Assembly: GCF_002135415.1 (NCBI RefSeq)
Contig: NZ_NEGJ01000012.1
Location: forward strand, 1 to 64,000
DNA from: Acinetobacter sp. ANC 3832
GTDB taxonomy: Bacteria > Pseudomonadota > Gammaproteobacteria > Pseudomonadales > Moraxellaceae
DNA: 64,000 nucleotides
Direction: 5' to 3'
A program made the position numbers and the translations under genes. Below, in pieces: positions 15,622 through 27,144 of this stretch. The notes under the pieces are model-generated. The model was given only the letters and a program-made list of their open reading frames with translations, made no database searches and was not told where the DNA came from. Every line of letters begins with the position of its first letter. The first letter of the stretch is position 1.

Positions 15622-16515
15622 TTATTGTGTTTCGAATTGTTGGATGGTTTTAATCACTTGTTGGCGATACACTTGCCACTTAGGCAACACATGCAATCTA
15701 TTTTTACGTGTATAGATTACGACCCCGCGTGACTTATATCTAAAAGCAATCTCACAAAGCAGCAGGCTACCACAATAAATCCTTACAGCTTCATCATCAG
15801 GAACCTCAGGCGGTGAAATCCAAATTTGAAGACGTTCATTTGATAGACAGTTTTTAGGCGTTGGATCATCTGGTGCCTTATTGGCGAGCTTGTCCAATGT
15901 TACCTCCGATGCTTTATAACCCATTCCCTTTAGTCGTACATTTTCTTTTAGCTTTTCTACATCACGGCAACTCAAATTTTTATAATTTTGTAAACCATAC
16001 ACATCCTTAGCTCTAAAGAGATCAGACTGACTTGCTCCAAGTTTATTGACTGGATGCCTTTTCCCTGAATACAGTGATATTGAAAATCCATAGATATCTT
16101 CTTTGTTTGAAGGACGCCCATCTTTATCTAATGTTACAGGCTGACCACTTTCAGTGATTTCAAAACTGATCGTAGCTAACTGTGGCTTTTCCTTTGGATC
16201 TTTAGGCCGAGAATAACCAAATGGCCCCCCCCCCGTTGATAATATTTGTCCTACCAATCCATCAGCATTAATTCCCCCTTGTAAATAATTCATTGGTACT
16301 TTTAGTTTTAAACGTGGAGCATTGTTTTCAATATCCCCAAGTGAATCTACATATAAAACTCGATCTACTATTTTAAGCTCTGGTGCATTTCTTTGATTAA
16401 ACTCAAGCAAGTCTTGTTTTTCCAACTCTTCATTATTAATACATGCAAGTAGCCCTAAACTTAAATGTAATAAAAAAATCACTTTGAGGTTTTGTTTTAA
16501 TAATGTTTGATTCAT
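15622..16515 (-). CDS. Lipoprotein of unknown function (possible T6SS immunity protein)
   Basis: A 297-residue protein. Residues 1-25 are a signal peptide with lipobox LLAC (cysteine 25). The mature part is mostly polar, with regions such as RLKLKVPMNYLQGG and QIWISPPEVPDD, two further cysteine pairs, and a basic C-terminal segment (YTRKNRLHVLPKWQVYRQQV). The codons for STGGGP contain a run of ten G, a slippage-prone tract. Lipoproteins beside T6SS effectors often serve as periplasmic immunity proteins. Its position just upstream of the truncated probable effector, inside the island, suggests that role, but the sequence itself does not prove it. Confidence 0.5.
   Translation of the reverse strand: MNQTLLKQNLKVIFLLHLSLGLLACINNEELEKQDLLEFNQRNAPELKIVDRVLYVDSLGDIENNAPRLKLKVPMNYLQGGINADGLVGQILSTGGGPFGYSRPKDPKEKPQLATISFEITESGQPVTLDKDGRPSNKEDIYGFSISLYSGKRHPVNKLGASQSDLFRAKDVYGLQNYKNLSCRDVEKLKENVRLKGMGYKASEVTLDKLANKAPDDPTPKNCLSNERLQIWISPPEVPDDEAVRIYCGSLLLCEIAFRYKSRGVVIYTRKNRLHVLPKWQVYRQQVIKTIQQFETQ
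16225..16234 (-). repeat. Homopolymer G10 tract in lipoprotein gene
   Basis: Ten consecutive C on the plus strand (G on the coding strand) lie around codon 95 of the lipoprotein gene. A gain or loss of one base would truncate the protein, so the tract could behave as an on/off switch or be a source of sequencing error. Confidence 0.8.
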
Positions 16516-16534
16516 TTAATTTTAATCCATATCT

Positions 16535-16645
16535 TTATTTTGATTTCATTAATTTCGTAGGTCGTACTTTTTCCACTTCACCAAACAACGAAAAAGTCTG
16601 ATTTACATAATTCACCACACCTGAAATCTGTTCCATATACTGCAT
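16535..16645 (-). CDS. 36-residue ORF, possible gene remnant
   Basis: The ATG (16,645) shares one base with the stop codon of the truncated integrase. The product starts MQYMEQISGVVNYVNQTFSL and ends KLMKSK. The start shows no clear ribosome binding site and I recognise no domain. It could be the surviving start of a deleted gene at a rearrangement junction. Low confidence that it is expressed. Confidence 0.25.
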   Translation of the reverse strand: MQYMEQISGVVNYVNQTFSLFGEVEKVRPTKLMKSK

Positions 16646-17643
16646 TAACCTAAACGCTTTAATGCTGTATTAATGGTGTTATCTGAAAGATATGTTTTTG
16701 CATCACGCCCAACAAATAAATATTCACTGTGTGGGTATAGATCAATAATTAACTCGACCAATTCAAATGCTTGATTTGATAATGGAACTACATGTTGCTG
16801 TTTAGTTTTACTGGCGATAAATTTAAAGCATCGCTCTTCAGGGTAGTAGTAAGTCTTTTTAAGCTTGCGGATCTCTCCTGGTCGCTGAAAGGTTAAGACT
16901 GAGAGCTTTAATGCTACCTGTGTAGTGATCAAGCAACGTGCATGCAATTTTGAGTAATTCCAAATTTTATTCAGCATCGGTGCAAGGTGGTCTTGTTCTT
17001 CGGTGACTGCTGCAAAGTTACCTCCTTGCGGATTGGGTAACTCAATATCCTCTATAGGGTTATATTGAATCAGCTTTTTTTTACGTGCTGATTTAAAGAT
17101 TTGGTTTAAATCTGATTTTAAGCGTTTAGCAACAGACAATGCTTCACGATCAACAATTCGTTTAAATACTTTTGCTTCTAAGACCTCTACAGTCAATTGA
17201 GGAAAACTCATATCACCGATGTAAGGATAAGCATCATGGTTTAAACGGCGTAAAGTTTCTTCATCTTGCTTACCTTCTAATTCTCTTTTTTTAAGCCATT
17301 CTGCACTCACGATACGAAAGGTGTGTTCTGCTTCTTTTTGTTTTTGATTTTTTGTCTCTAAACGGACGGTTGCTGGATCAATCCCCTGCTTGATTAATTT
17401 TTTATAATCATCACGGACTGCTCGTGCTTCTTCCAAAGTCACTTCAGGATATGTTCTTAAGGATAAATCGTTGCGTTTAGCAATATATGGACGTGTGTAG
17501 TTGAATATCCAGTATTTGCTACCACTAGAATCAATACGCAGATATAGATTACCTCCATCAGGAAGCTTATACATTTTTTCAGGATTAGCTTTTGCTTTTT
17601 TAACCTGTAAAGCCGTCAGCTTATTGATACCACGTACAGTCAT
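16645..17643 (-). pseudogene. P4-type tyrosine integrase, C-terminally truncated
   Basis: 332 residues that match the start and middle of P4-like island integrases: an N-terminal DUF4102 arm-binding domain (LTALQVKKAKANPEKMYKLP; GGNLYLRI), a core-binding SAM-like domain (about 110-210), and the first catalytic arginine (QRPGEIRKLK, about residue 255). The frame stops after DNTINTALKRLG, where intact relatives continue with the HxxR box and the nucleophilic tyrosine. About 80-100 residues are therefore missing and recombinase activity is unlikely. The gene starts 170 bp from the 3' end of tRNA-Ser, the usual place for an island integrase. Confidence 0.85.
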
Positions 17644-17662
17644 AACGTATAAACCAAAAAAA

Positions 17663-17689
17663 ATGCAGTAAGAGATTATCTTACTGCAT
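17663..17689 (-). terminator. Rho-independent terminator (bidirectional)
   Basis: A perfect 10-bp stem, ATGCAGTAAG with CTTACTGCAT, has a 7-base loop and A/T runs on both sides. It lies downstream of tRNA-Ser and upstream of the integrase start, and would insulate island from tRNA transcription. Confidence 0.8.
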
Positions 17690-17813
17690 TTTTTACTACT
17701 TTATAACCGCTCATTGACGTACTGTGTCATAGCTTGACATACCGCCTATTTCCAACTTTAACCTTATAAGTCAATTACTTATATAGTGTTAAACAGTGTC
17801 AGAAACTTCAATG

Positions 17814-17903
17814 TGGCGGAAGCGGTGAGATTCGAACTCACGGAGGACTCACACCCTCGTCGGTTTTCAAGACCGGTGCATTCAACCGCTCTGCCACGCT
17901 TCC
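17814..17903 (-). tRNA. tRNA-Ser(UGA)
   Basis: 90 nt including an encoded CCA end. On the minus strand it opens with GGAAGCGTGGCAGAGCGGTT, carries CTTGAAA with anticodon TGA, has a long variable arm typical of class II serine tRNAs, and closes with a TTCGAATC T-loop and CGCTTCC acceptor strand pairing with GGAAGCG. It is flanked by an island integrase, so its 3' end is the likely attachment site. I found no second copy of the 3' end in the window. Confidence 0.95.
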
Positions 17904-17912
17904 ATGTGCGCA

Positions 17913-17941
17913 AGAATACTCATCTTTTCTACTTATAACAA
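17913..17941 (-). promoter_or_regulatory. Sigma-70 promoter of tRNA-Ser
   Basis: On the minus strand, TTGTTA (-35) and TATTCT (-10) are separated by 17 bp, about 10 bases before the mature tRNA 5' end. Confidence 0.6.
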
Positions 17942-18001
17942 GGGAAATATAGGCTTAAAGTATTCAAGTGCATATTGTTTCATCAAAAGCATCACTTTTG
18001 A

Positions 18002-20080
<2,079 letters not shown>

Positions 20081-20288
20081 TTATCGAATTTTAAAATTTA
20101 TGGGATGGCTATTCTTGATATTTTCATCGTTGTTATAGTCAATTTATAAAATCTAGGCTCTTTCTAAAATCATCAACCCATATTAGAGAAACCTTTATAC
20201 TCTTACATTTGTATAATATTTCATTCAACTTAGTCAGGTTAATGTATCAAAAAATTATCTTTTTTATGATGAGATAGGGAAAATAAAA

Positions 20289-21122
20289 ATGAGCATGCCT
20301 GTATTTTTAGACAACTGTATTTATGACCACATGCCGAATGGCAGTGATAATGAATGGAAAAATTATAGCCTTCATCCATATTCACGTGAAGCTAATGCCT
20401 TTTTCCCATTATTTTGGCTATTAACGTTTAAACAAGAAGATATTAAATCTGCACGATTTATCGATGATTTTGATATAGATAATGTGGAAACGGAAATTGA
20501 TCGACAAGAATGCTTCGATGATTTTGGTGAAAGTACCTTCCCTTATTTTATTGTTGCTCAAGCCCAAGCTTTAGAAAATTTGCAAAAAAGAAAGTCAGTT
20601 TTTCTCAATATTTTTGGGCAAGACTTACTTAAACAATATAATCATTTTCAAGAAATAATTCAGCGACATTATCCAAATTATATTTTACTTAGAACCAACG
20701 GACTCGATTTAGTAGAAAAATCTGAGCAAAATTTTAGAGATGGACTGAGTGCTTTTGAACTATTAGAACATCAACATTGTGAACAAGATCATAACTATTG
20801 GGAAAATGTAAGAACTGAAATGCAACGATATAAAGATCTGAATTATTTTCTACAAGGTACAAGCTACTCAGGGCAAGGAATTGATCAACAAGAATATGTA
20901 GAAAATCCAAATTATGTCGAGAACAAAGCAGTTATTAAAGATTTATCCGATTCTATCTATTGGGTTTTAGGGATTCTGGTTGGAGTTCCTACTGTCTTTG
21001 TTTGGTTTAAAACACATTCAGTATTCTATGCATTAATTACTTTTATCATTTTAGCTGCGGCACTCAGCTTTTTGGTCATCAAATATACAAGTAGAAATTT
21101 TCATGAAAAACACAAAAAATAG
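20289..21122 (+). CDS. Orphan membrane-anchored hypothetical protein
   Basis: A 277-residue protein I do not recognise. The first 215 residues are soluble, acidic and rich in aromatic residues and glutamine (NEWKNYSLHPYSREAN; DDFDIDNVETEIDRQ; FPYFIVAQAQALENLQ). They look helical in the middle. Two membrane segments close the protein (about 222-240 and 245-266), followed by a basic tail (HEKHKK). The large N-terminal part therefore probably faces the cytoplasm. The start has GATAGGG nine bases before the ATG. It lies between fadH and dld, with no evident partner. Confidence 0.7.
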   Translation: MSMPVFLDNCIYDHMPNGSDNEWKNYSLHPYSREANAFFPLFWLLTFKQEDIKSARFIDDFDIDNVETEIDRQECFDDFGESTFPYFIVAQAQALENLQKRKSVFLNIFGQDLLKQYNHFQEIIQRHYPNYILLRTNGLDLVEKSEQNFRDGLSAFELLEHQHCEQDHNYWENVRTEMQRYKDLNYFLQGTSYSGQGIDQQEYVENPNYVENKAVIKDLSDSIYWVLGILVGVPTVFVWFKTHSVFYALITFIILAAALSFLVIKYTSRNFHEKHKK

Positions 21123-21207
21123 TTCAGTAAACACCTTGTATAAAGCCCTTTTATTCCTCTTTTCAAAAAAATTCAAAGGGCCCTAAATACGGATATAAAA
21201 CGTCTGC

Positions 21208-22917
21208 TTATTTCCAATACTTCAATTTAGCCGTTTGCCCAATACCCACATTAAAACTATTGGTCGGATCTAATTTTTGATAATGATTTTTCAGCGCAGG
21301 TTTAGCAATATATAAATGCCCAACATTGTGTTCTGCTGGATATTCTGCACCACGATCATCGAGTAAATGCCACATTTCATGTTCCATTTTTAAAGGATCG
21401 ACACCTTTTTTAACAATATAATCCTGATGAAATACATGACATAAGAAATGTCCGTAATATAGTTTATGAATGATTTTTTCATCCATTTCACCGGGTAAAG
21501 TTTCAACCCATTCACGGTCATTACGGCGTAAAGCAATATCTAAAGCTACAATGTCTTCAACTTCACTACGATGTGTATCTCGATAACGAATTGCAGCACC
21601 TGCAACAGCAAAACGATGTAAAAAGGCTTTACGACCTTCTTCATCATTACATAAAAAATAACGACCTGAATGAGTATCTGACCCACGAGAAGTAAAATAT
21701 TGTTTTAAGAACTGTTCAACTTGCTCAACATCCTGATTTTCGATTCGAAGCATTAAATGATGCTGATATAAATCACGAAATTCATTCATCCGTTTGGGCA
21801 GATGATTCGGCATGAATTTGGTCACAAGTTGCAAAAATTTATCAGACAAACCACGTAAATTAAACTTTTCTAAATAGCCATCTACTTTATCTTTCATTGC
21901 AAAAGCAGTGGGTACTTTTGAAGTACCAAACTTTTCAATAAACATAAATGTATCTTTACCATATTCCGCACCAATATCGTAGGCAACGCGATGAAGGTAC
22001 TCACCTGCAATCGGCAAGCGTGGTAAATCTTTGAGTAAAAAACGACGAATTTCGGTTAAATCTTCTTGTGAATTTGTACCTATGTAAAACACCTGATTTG
22101 GAATTTTTTCAAATGTATCTAGACGCACTGCAAAAACACAGACTTTCCCTGCCGAACCTGAAGCTTCAAATAAACGAGATGGGTCTGCATTAAAACGTGC
22201 AGGAGTATTCTCATCAACTTGTTTGACATCATGTGAATAGCGCTGATCAGATGCACAACAATGTGAATTATTTTGAATATCATTGATTTGATATTGCTGT
22301 GTTTCGAGTTTAGATAAAATCTCTTCGGCAGATGAACCAAGATCTACACCTAAATGATTGACCAGTTCTAATTCACCTAATTCATTGACACGTGCATAGA
22401 GTGCAAGCTCAGTATAAGCTGGTCCACGGCGCACCAATGCACCGCCCGAATTATTACAAACACCCCCTAAAACTGACGCACCAATACACGATGAACCAAT
22501 CACAGAATGTGGTTCACGATTAAATTGCACCAGTTCTTTTTCAAGCCGATCTAAAGTTGCTCCCGGTAAACAAATCACTTGCTTACCCTCATTAATCACT
22601 TGGATGCCTGCTAAACGACGGGTACTAATGAGAATCACAGGACGATCATAATCATCACCAAAAGGGGTTGAACCACCTGTCAGACCCGTATTGGCTGCCT
22701 GCATAATCACAATGCAATCTGCATCAACGGCTGTTTTTAAAACATGCCATTGTTCAACAAGAGAACCCGGAGCGACCACAGCTAAGACTTGACCTGCACC
22801 ATAACGACGACCTTGGCGATATAATCGTGTTTCGCTTTCACTGGTCATGACATGTTGTTTACCCACAATTTTTATTAATTGTTGGATGGTTTTTCCTGAA
22901 TCTAATTGAGTTTGCAT
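21208..22917 (-). CDS. dld: D-lactate dehydrogenase (quinone-dependent, FAD)
   Basis: A 569-residue membrane-associated flavoenzyme that oxidises D-lactate to pyruvate and passes electrons to quinone. The FAD-binding PCMH core is visible (MQAANTGLTGGSTPFG; VIGSSCIGASVLGGVCNNSGGAL), and the Dld membrane-binding domain follows (AGEYLHRVAYDIGAEYGKDTF). The length is close to E. coli Dld (571). I take the ATG at 22,917; an upstream TTG (22,974) would add 19 residues not typical of the family. It is the last gene of the lld cluster, separated from lldD by about 300 bp holding inverted repeats. Confidence 0.93.
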   Translation of the reverse strand: MQTQLDSGKTIQQLIKIVGKQHVMTSESETRLYRQGRRYGAGQVLAVVAPGSLVEQWHVLKTAVDADCIVIMQAANTGLTGGSTPFGDDYDRPVILISTRRLAGIQVINEGKQVICLPGATLDRLEKELVQFNREPHSVIGSSCIGASVLGGVCNNSGGALVRRGPAYTELALYARVNELGELELVNHLGVDLGSSAEEILSKLETQQYQINDIQNNSHCCASDQRYSHDVKQVDENTPARFNADPSRLFEASGSAGKVCVFAVRLDTFEKIPNQVFYIGTNSQEDLTEIRRFLLKDLPRLPIAGEYLHRVAYDIGAEYGKDTFMFIEKFGTSKVPTAFAMKDKVDGYLEKFNLRGLSDKFLQLVTKFMPNHLPKRMNEFRDLYQHHLMLRIENQDVEQVEQFLKQYFTSRGSDTHSGRYFLCNDEEGRKAFLHRFAVAGAAIRYRDTHRSEVEDIVALDIALRRNDREWVETLPGEMDEKIIHKLYYGHFLCHVFHQDYIVKKGVDPLKMEHEMWHLLDDRGAEYPAEHNVGHLYIAKPALKNHYQKLDPTNSFNVGIGQTAKLKYWK

Positions 22918-23039
22918 GTTAAACCCTGACTTGTATTTTAATTTAAAGGGCAACATATTATTTAGAGTGCTCAAAACATATGAGCCTTACACGACGGTGT
23001 CATACCGCTTTATATTTAATGTAAGGAGCTCATCTATTA

Positions 23040-23168
23040 CTTTGGTTAAGCCCAAAGTAACCAAAGGCATCGTCATCCACAAAACTCGGCAAATACCACC
23101 ATTTAACATTTTCTTCGCAAAAACATTCAGTTTTAAATATTGCTTTGCCTCAAAAAGTTGTGGATGAC
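23040..23168. repeat. Nested inverted repeats between dld and lldD
   Basis: The 300-bp lldD-dld gap contains CTTTGGTT/AACCAAAG (23,040-23,047 and 23,059-23,066), then GTCATCCACAA (23,072-23,082), whose inverse TTGTGGATGAC lies at 23,158-23,168. The layout looks like a dispersed intergenic repeat element rather than a promoter. It may fold in the mRNA and separate dld from lldD expression. The plus-strand ORF through it looks spurious. Confidence 0.5.
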
Positions 23169-23217
23169 ACTCTCGCGTATCAGGTTAAATTTTAAAATCA
23201 TTCCTTAATAATTAAAA

Positions 23218-24372
23218 TTACTCAGCCAATTCTCTATCTAATCGCACTAAACAATCAGAGCTAATATCTGCAATGGTTTTTGCACCTGTTAAAGTCATTG
23301 CAACACGCATTTCTTTATCAATTAAATCTAATAAATTTGAAACACCTTCACCGCCTGCCGCACCTAAAGCATATACAAATGCACGACCGAGCATACACGT
23401 ATCTGCACCCATAGCTAACATACGAACTACATCTAAGCCATTGCGAATGCCAGAATCTGCAAGGATTTTAATATCCCCTTTGACTGCATCTGCAATGGGA
23501 GGAAGTGCACGTGCTGAAGATAAAACGCCATCTAGCTGACGACCACCATGGTTTGAAACCACAATACCATCTGCGCCAAAACGTACTGCATCTTTGGCAT
23601 CTTCAGGATCTAAAATCCCTTTAATGACCATTGGGCCATCCCAGAATTCACGAATCCACTCTAAATCTTTCCATGAAATAGACGGATCAAAGTTATTTCC
23701 TAACCACCCAATATAATCTTCAAGACCTGTTGGTTTACCTAAGTATTTTGAAATATTGCCTAAATCATGTGGGCGACCCAATAATCCAACATTCCATGCC
23801 CAATGTGGATGAAAACAGGATTGCATATAACGGCGCATTGCTGCATTTGGACCACTCATTCCTGAATGTGCATCACGATAACGTGCACCGGGGACTGGCA
23901 TATCAACGGTAAAGACTAAGGTTGAACAACCTGCTGCTTTGGCACGTTCCAAGGCATTACGCATAAAGCCACGGTCACGTAATACATAAAGCTGAAACCA
24001 CATTGGGCGATTAAGTGCAGGTGCAACTTCTTCAATAGGGCAAACAGAAACAGTTGATAAAGTAAAAGGAATACCCTTTTTATCAGCGGCAACCGCAGCC
24101 TGAACTTCACCACGACGTGCATACATTCCTGTTAAACCGACAGGTGATAATGCAACGGGCATCGATAAAGTTTCATCAAACAATTTTGTTTCAAGACTTA
24201 ATTCAGACATATCATTTAAGACGCGTTGTCTTAAGGCAATTTTTGATAAATCTTCCACATTACGCTTGAGCGTATATTCAGCGTAAGCACCACCATCGAT
24301 GTATTGAAATAAAAATGGCGGTAAACGACGTCTCGCTGCTTCACGATAATCATTAGCAGAAGAAATAATCAT
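23218..24372 (-). CDS. lldD: L-lactate dehydrogenase (FMN-dependent)
   Basis: A 384-residue FMN alpha-hydroxy-acid dehydrogenase converting L-lactate to pyruvate at the inner membrane. Family marks are visible: [17 protein letters not shown] near the start, [48 protein letters not shown], and the catalytic/FMN motif [12 protein letters not shown] with the active histidine. It ends with [19 protein letters not shown]. Length and motifs match LldD. It starts 3 bp after the lldR stop, so it is co-transcribed with lldP and lldR. Confidence 0.96.
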   Translation of the reverse strand: MIISSANDYREAARRRLPPFLFQYIDGGAYAEYTLKRNVEDLSKIALRQRVLNDMSELSLETKLFDETLSMPVALSPVGLTGMYARRGEVQAAVAADKKGIPFTLSTVSVCPIEEVAPALNRPMWFQLYVLRDRGFMRNALERAKAAGCSTLVFTVDMPVPGARYRDAHSGMSGPNAAMRRYMQSCFHPHWAWNVGLLGRPHDLGNISKYLGKPTGLEDYIGWLGNNFDPSISWKDLEWIREFWDGPMVIKGILDPEDAKDAVRFGADGIVVSNHGGRQLDGVLSSARALPPIADAVKGDIKILADSGIRNGLDVVRMLAMGADTCMLGRAFVYALGAAGGEGVSNLLDLIDKEMRVAMTLTGAKTIADISSDCLVRLDRELAE

Positions 24373-24375
24373 GGT

Positions 24376-25119
24376 TTATATCCTATTTAATCGACTTGAA
24401 CGCTGACGACGAGCTTCTTCCTCATCAATCAGTCGTACTTGTTGAACTACAAATTCTATATGTCCACAGACTGCTTGACGGGCAGCTTCTGGATCCTGAC
24501 GTTCAATTGCATCCATTACTTGAAAATGCTGATCATGCAATTGATCAAAACGGTGTGCTTCTGAATAAACTTTACGACGTCCCAAAACCACGTTGAATCG
24601 CAACAAATCAAATAAACCACGCATCATCTGAATCAAGACAAGATTGTGAGATGCCTCAGCAATGGCTAAGTGAAAATTTGCATCTGCAATAGAGGCTTGA
24701 TCATCATCACCCAGTGACTGGAAATATGAAATTTGGTCATAGCATTGGCGAATATAAACCAAATCTTCTTTGGTCGCCCTTTGAGCTGCATACCATGCAG
24801 TACCACCCTCTAAAATGCTACGTGCTTCCTGTACATCAAAACGATAGGCAGGATCTTCATCAATTAAATTACTCAAGGGTTGAACAATTTGTAATTGAGA
24901 CCAATTTGTTGGCAGTTGTTGCAAAAAAGTACCTGCACCAACTTTACTAATCAGCATTCCTGTACTGGTCAATTGTTGAATGGCTTCACGCAACGAAGAA
25001 CGAGATACGCCAAGTTGTTCGCATAATTTACGTTCAGCAGGTAAACGATCTCCGACTTGCATATTGGTTTGTTCAATCAATACACGAAGGTTTTGTACCA
25101 CTTTGTCGGAGACTTTCAT
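24376..25119 (-). CDS. lldR: GntR/FadR-family regulator of lactate use
   Basis: A 247-residue regulator. The N-terminal winged HTH is typical of GntR (VGDRLPAERKLCEQLGVSRS then SLREAIQQL). The C-terminal FCD effector-binding domain contains RxxLE (EARSILEGGTAWYAAQRA), NFHLAIAEAS and HQFQ-like metal/ligand positions (QHFQVMDAIERQDPEAA). In relatives it represses the operon until lactate binds. Two matching palindromes lie upstream of lldP. It sits between lldP and lldD in the same orientation. Confidence 0.93.
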   Translation of the reverse strand: MKVSDKVVQNLRVLIEQTNMQVGDRLPAERKLCEQLGVSRSSLREAIQQLTSTGMLISKVGAGTFLQQLPTNWSQLQIVQPLSNLIDEDPAYRFDVQEARSILEGGTAWYAAQRATKEDLVYIRQCYDQISYFQSLGDDDQASIADANFHLAIAEASHNLVLIQMMRGLFDLLRFNVVLGRRKVYSEAHRFDQLHDQHFQVMDAIERQDPEAARQAVCGHIEFVVQQVRLIDEEEARRQRSSRLNRI

Positions 25120-25155
25120 CTGCTTTCCTCAGCACGCTATTCTGAAATAAGTGTG

Positions 25156-26820
25156 TTATGGAATCATCCATGGGAACACATAGGCTTGTAAGGTAATAAT
25201 AATACCGATCATTACTGTGAACGTTATACTGTGTTTAACGGTAAAACGGAACAGATCTGATTCTTTACCCACAAGACCTACAGCGGCACATGCAATTGCA
25301 ATAGACTGAGGCGAAATCATTTTTCCTGTAACCCCGCCACTGGTATTAGCAGCAACCAATAAAACTTCGGGTACACCAATTTGCTGTGCAGTGGTCGCTT
25401 GTAAAGCAGAAAACAATGCATTTGCTGATGTGTCTGAACCTGTCAGGAATACACCAATCCAACCCAAAAATGGCGAGAAGAATGTAAAGGCTTTACCCGT
25501 ATGCGCCAGAGCCAAAGCCAATGTTGCCGACATACCCGAATAGTTCGCAATAAAAGCAAATGCTAAGACCATACCAATTGAATAAATAGGAATTTTTAAT
25601 TCATTCACGGTTTCAGCAAAGGTTAACAACGCATCTTTCGGTTTCATTTTTAAATAAATGATGGTGATGATTGCTGCAAAAATGATGGCTGTCCCTGTTG
25701 CAGAGAACCAATCAAATTTAAAAATCGCATCATAATCTTTAATTTCAGGAACAACAGGCGGTAATTTTTGTACCAATTGGTGCAAATATGGCACTTTGAT
25801 TGAAATAACCCAATCATGTAATGCACCATCTTTCGTGAACAAATCTTTAAATGGTTTAACACTCCAGATGGTCACCATAACAGTTAAAATCATGAATGGA
25901 GACCATGCTTTTGCAATTTGCCCAATTGTATATTTCTGTTGCTTCTGAGCCACTAAGTTCTCATCAATATTTGAATCTTGATCTGCAAAGCGGAAGATAT
26001 GTTTTGGTTTCCAATATTTAAGTAAAATGGTCAATGTTACTAAAGATGCAATTGCAGCCGTAATATCTGGAAGTTCAGGGCCAACAAAGTTAGATGTTAA
26101 ATACTGTGCAAGCGAGAATGAACCACCCGCCACAATCACTGCTGGCCAAGTTTCTTTAATCCCACGCCATCCATCCATAATCCCCATAATCCAGAACAGA
26201 ACGATTGGCACCATAAACGGTAATTGACGACCCACCATTTGGCTAATTTCCATCGTATCTACACCAGATACCTGACCTGCCACAATAATAGGAATACCCA
26301 TTGCACCAAATGCCACAGGTGCAGTATTTACAATAAGACAAAGTCCTGCTGCATAAAGTGGTTTAAAACCAAGGCCTACCAATAATGCTGCGGTAATTGC
26401 TACTGGCGCACCAAAACCTGCCGCACCCTCTAGGAACGTGCCAAAGGCAAAGCCAACCAATAACATTTGTAAGCGTTGATCTTCAGTAATCGAAAGAATC
26501 GATGCACGAATGACATCAAACTGACCTGTTTTGACTGAAATTTTGTAGAGGAATACCGCACCAATGATGATCCAAGCAATCGGCCATAAACCATATAAGA
26601 AACCATAAACCATCGATGCAAAAGCCATTGCAACTGGCATTTTATAAGCAAATAGCGAAACTAACATCGCTAGTACAACCGTAATTGTACCTGCCACACT
26701 GCCTTTCATACGAAATACGGCAAGTGCGAGGAAGAAAAAGATAATCGGAATCAGTGCAATAATACTGGAAATCCAAATATTACCCATCGGATCATAAATC
26801 TGTTGCCAATGTTGAAGCAT
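25156..26820 (-). CDS. lldP: L-lactate permease
   Basis: A 554-residue, multi-pass lactate/H+ symporter. The sequence follows E. coli LldP closely: [12 protein letters not shown] at the start, [74 protein letters not shown] and the final WMIP. I chose ATG 26,820 because AAGGAG lies six bases before it; the in-frame ATG at 26,826 sits directly on that site. It is the first gene of lldP-lldR-lldD, under the operators at 26,888 and 26,991. Confidence 0.96.
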   Translation of the reverse strand: MLQHWQQIYDPMGNIWISSIIALIPIIFFFLALAVFRMKGSVAGTITVVLAMLVSLFAYKMPVAMAFASMVYGFLYGLWPIAWIIIGAVFLYKISVKTGQFDVIRASILSITEDQRLQMLLVGFAFGTFLEGAAGFGAPVAITAALLVGLGFKPLYAAGLCLIVNTAPVAFGAMGIPIIVAGQVSGVDTMEISQMVGRQLPFMVPIVLFWIMGIMDGWRGIKETWPAVIVAGGSFSLAQYLTSNFVGPELPDITAAIASLVTLTILLKYWKPKHIFRFADQDSNIDENLVAQKQQKYTIGQIAKAWSPFMILTVMVTIWSVKPFKDLFTKDGALHDWVISIKVPYLHQLVQKLPPVVPEIKDYDAIFKFDWFSATGTAIIFAAIITIIYLKMKPKDALLTFAETVNELKIPIYSIGMVLAFAFIANYSGMSATLALALAHTGKAFTFFSPFLGWIGVFLTGSDTSANALFSALQATTAQQIGVPEVLLVAANTSGGVTGKMISPQSIAIACAAVGLVGKESDLFRFTVKHSITFTVMIGIIITLQAYVFPWMIP

Positions 26821-26887
26821 TGTCATCTCCTTGAAATGCTTTCAGGAAGGTTAAATCTGGTCTGATGGATAATCATAAAATACCATT

Positions 26888-26902
26888 ATTGGTATGACCA
26901 AT
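26888..26902. promoter_or_regulatory. LldR-type operator, proximal
   Basis: The perfect palindrome ATTGGTATGACCAAT fits the FadR-subfamily consensus TNGTNNNACNA. It lies 68 bp upstream of the lldP start. Confidence 0.75.
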
Positions 26903-26990
26903 ATTACCTAATTTATAAAATTAAACTTTATATTCAATCTAATGGTAGTTTCTGCTGATTAAAAGATCAATATTGGTCTGATAAATAATT

Positions 26991-27005
26991 ATTGGTATGA
27001 CCAAT
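26991..27005. promoter_or_regulatory. LldR-type operator, distal
   Basis: This is a second identical palindrome, 103 bp (about ten helical turns) from the first. An imperfect half-site TTGGTCTGATAA (about 26,972) lies between them. The arrangement resembles the two operators of E. coli lldPRD, thought to permit looping. The rest of the 318-bp gap (26,827-27,144) holds no gene. Confidence 0.75.
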
Positions 27006-27144
27006 ATTAATGATAATTATGTGCACTAATTCTCTCTGTCTAAAGAGAGTGAATGATTCAAATAAATCAACTCATTTGTTTTTATTTAACTTTTTATAGA
27101 ATTATTTATTTTTAATTTTCATCATAAGACTTTAGTCTAATATT

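Noticed and set aside
16535..16645. Calling the 36-residue ORF a real gene with function
   Set aside because: No ribosome site and no recognisable domain; it is listed only as a low-confidence remnant.
1..17813. Second attachment site for the island within the window
   Set aside because: I found no repeat of the tRNA-Ser 3' end left of the tRNA gene.
22916..23167. Plus-strand ORF between dld and lldD
   Set aside because: It runs through nested inverted repeats and the start of dld, with no ribosome site and no family pattern.
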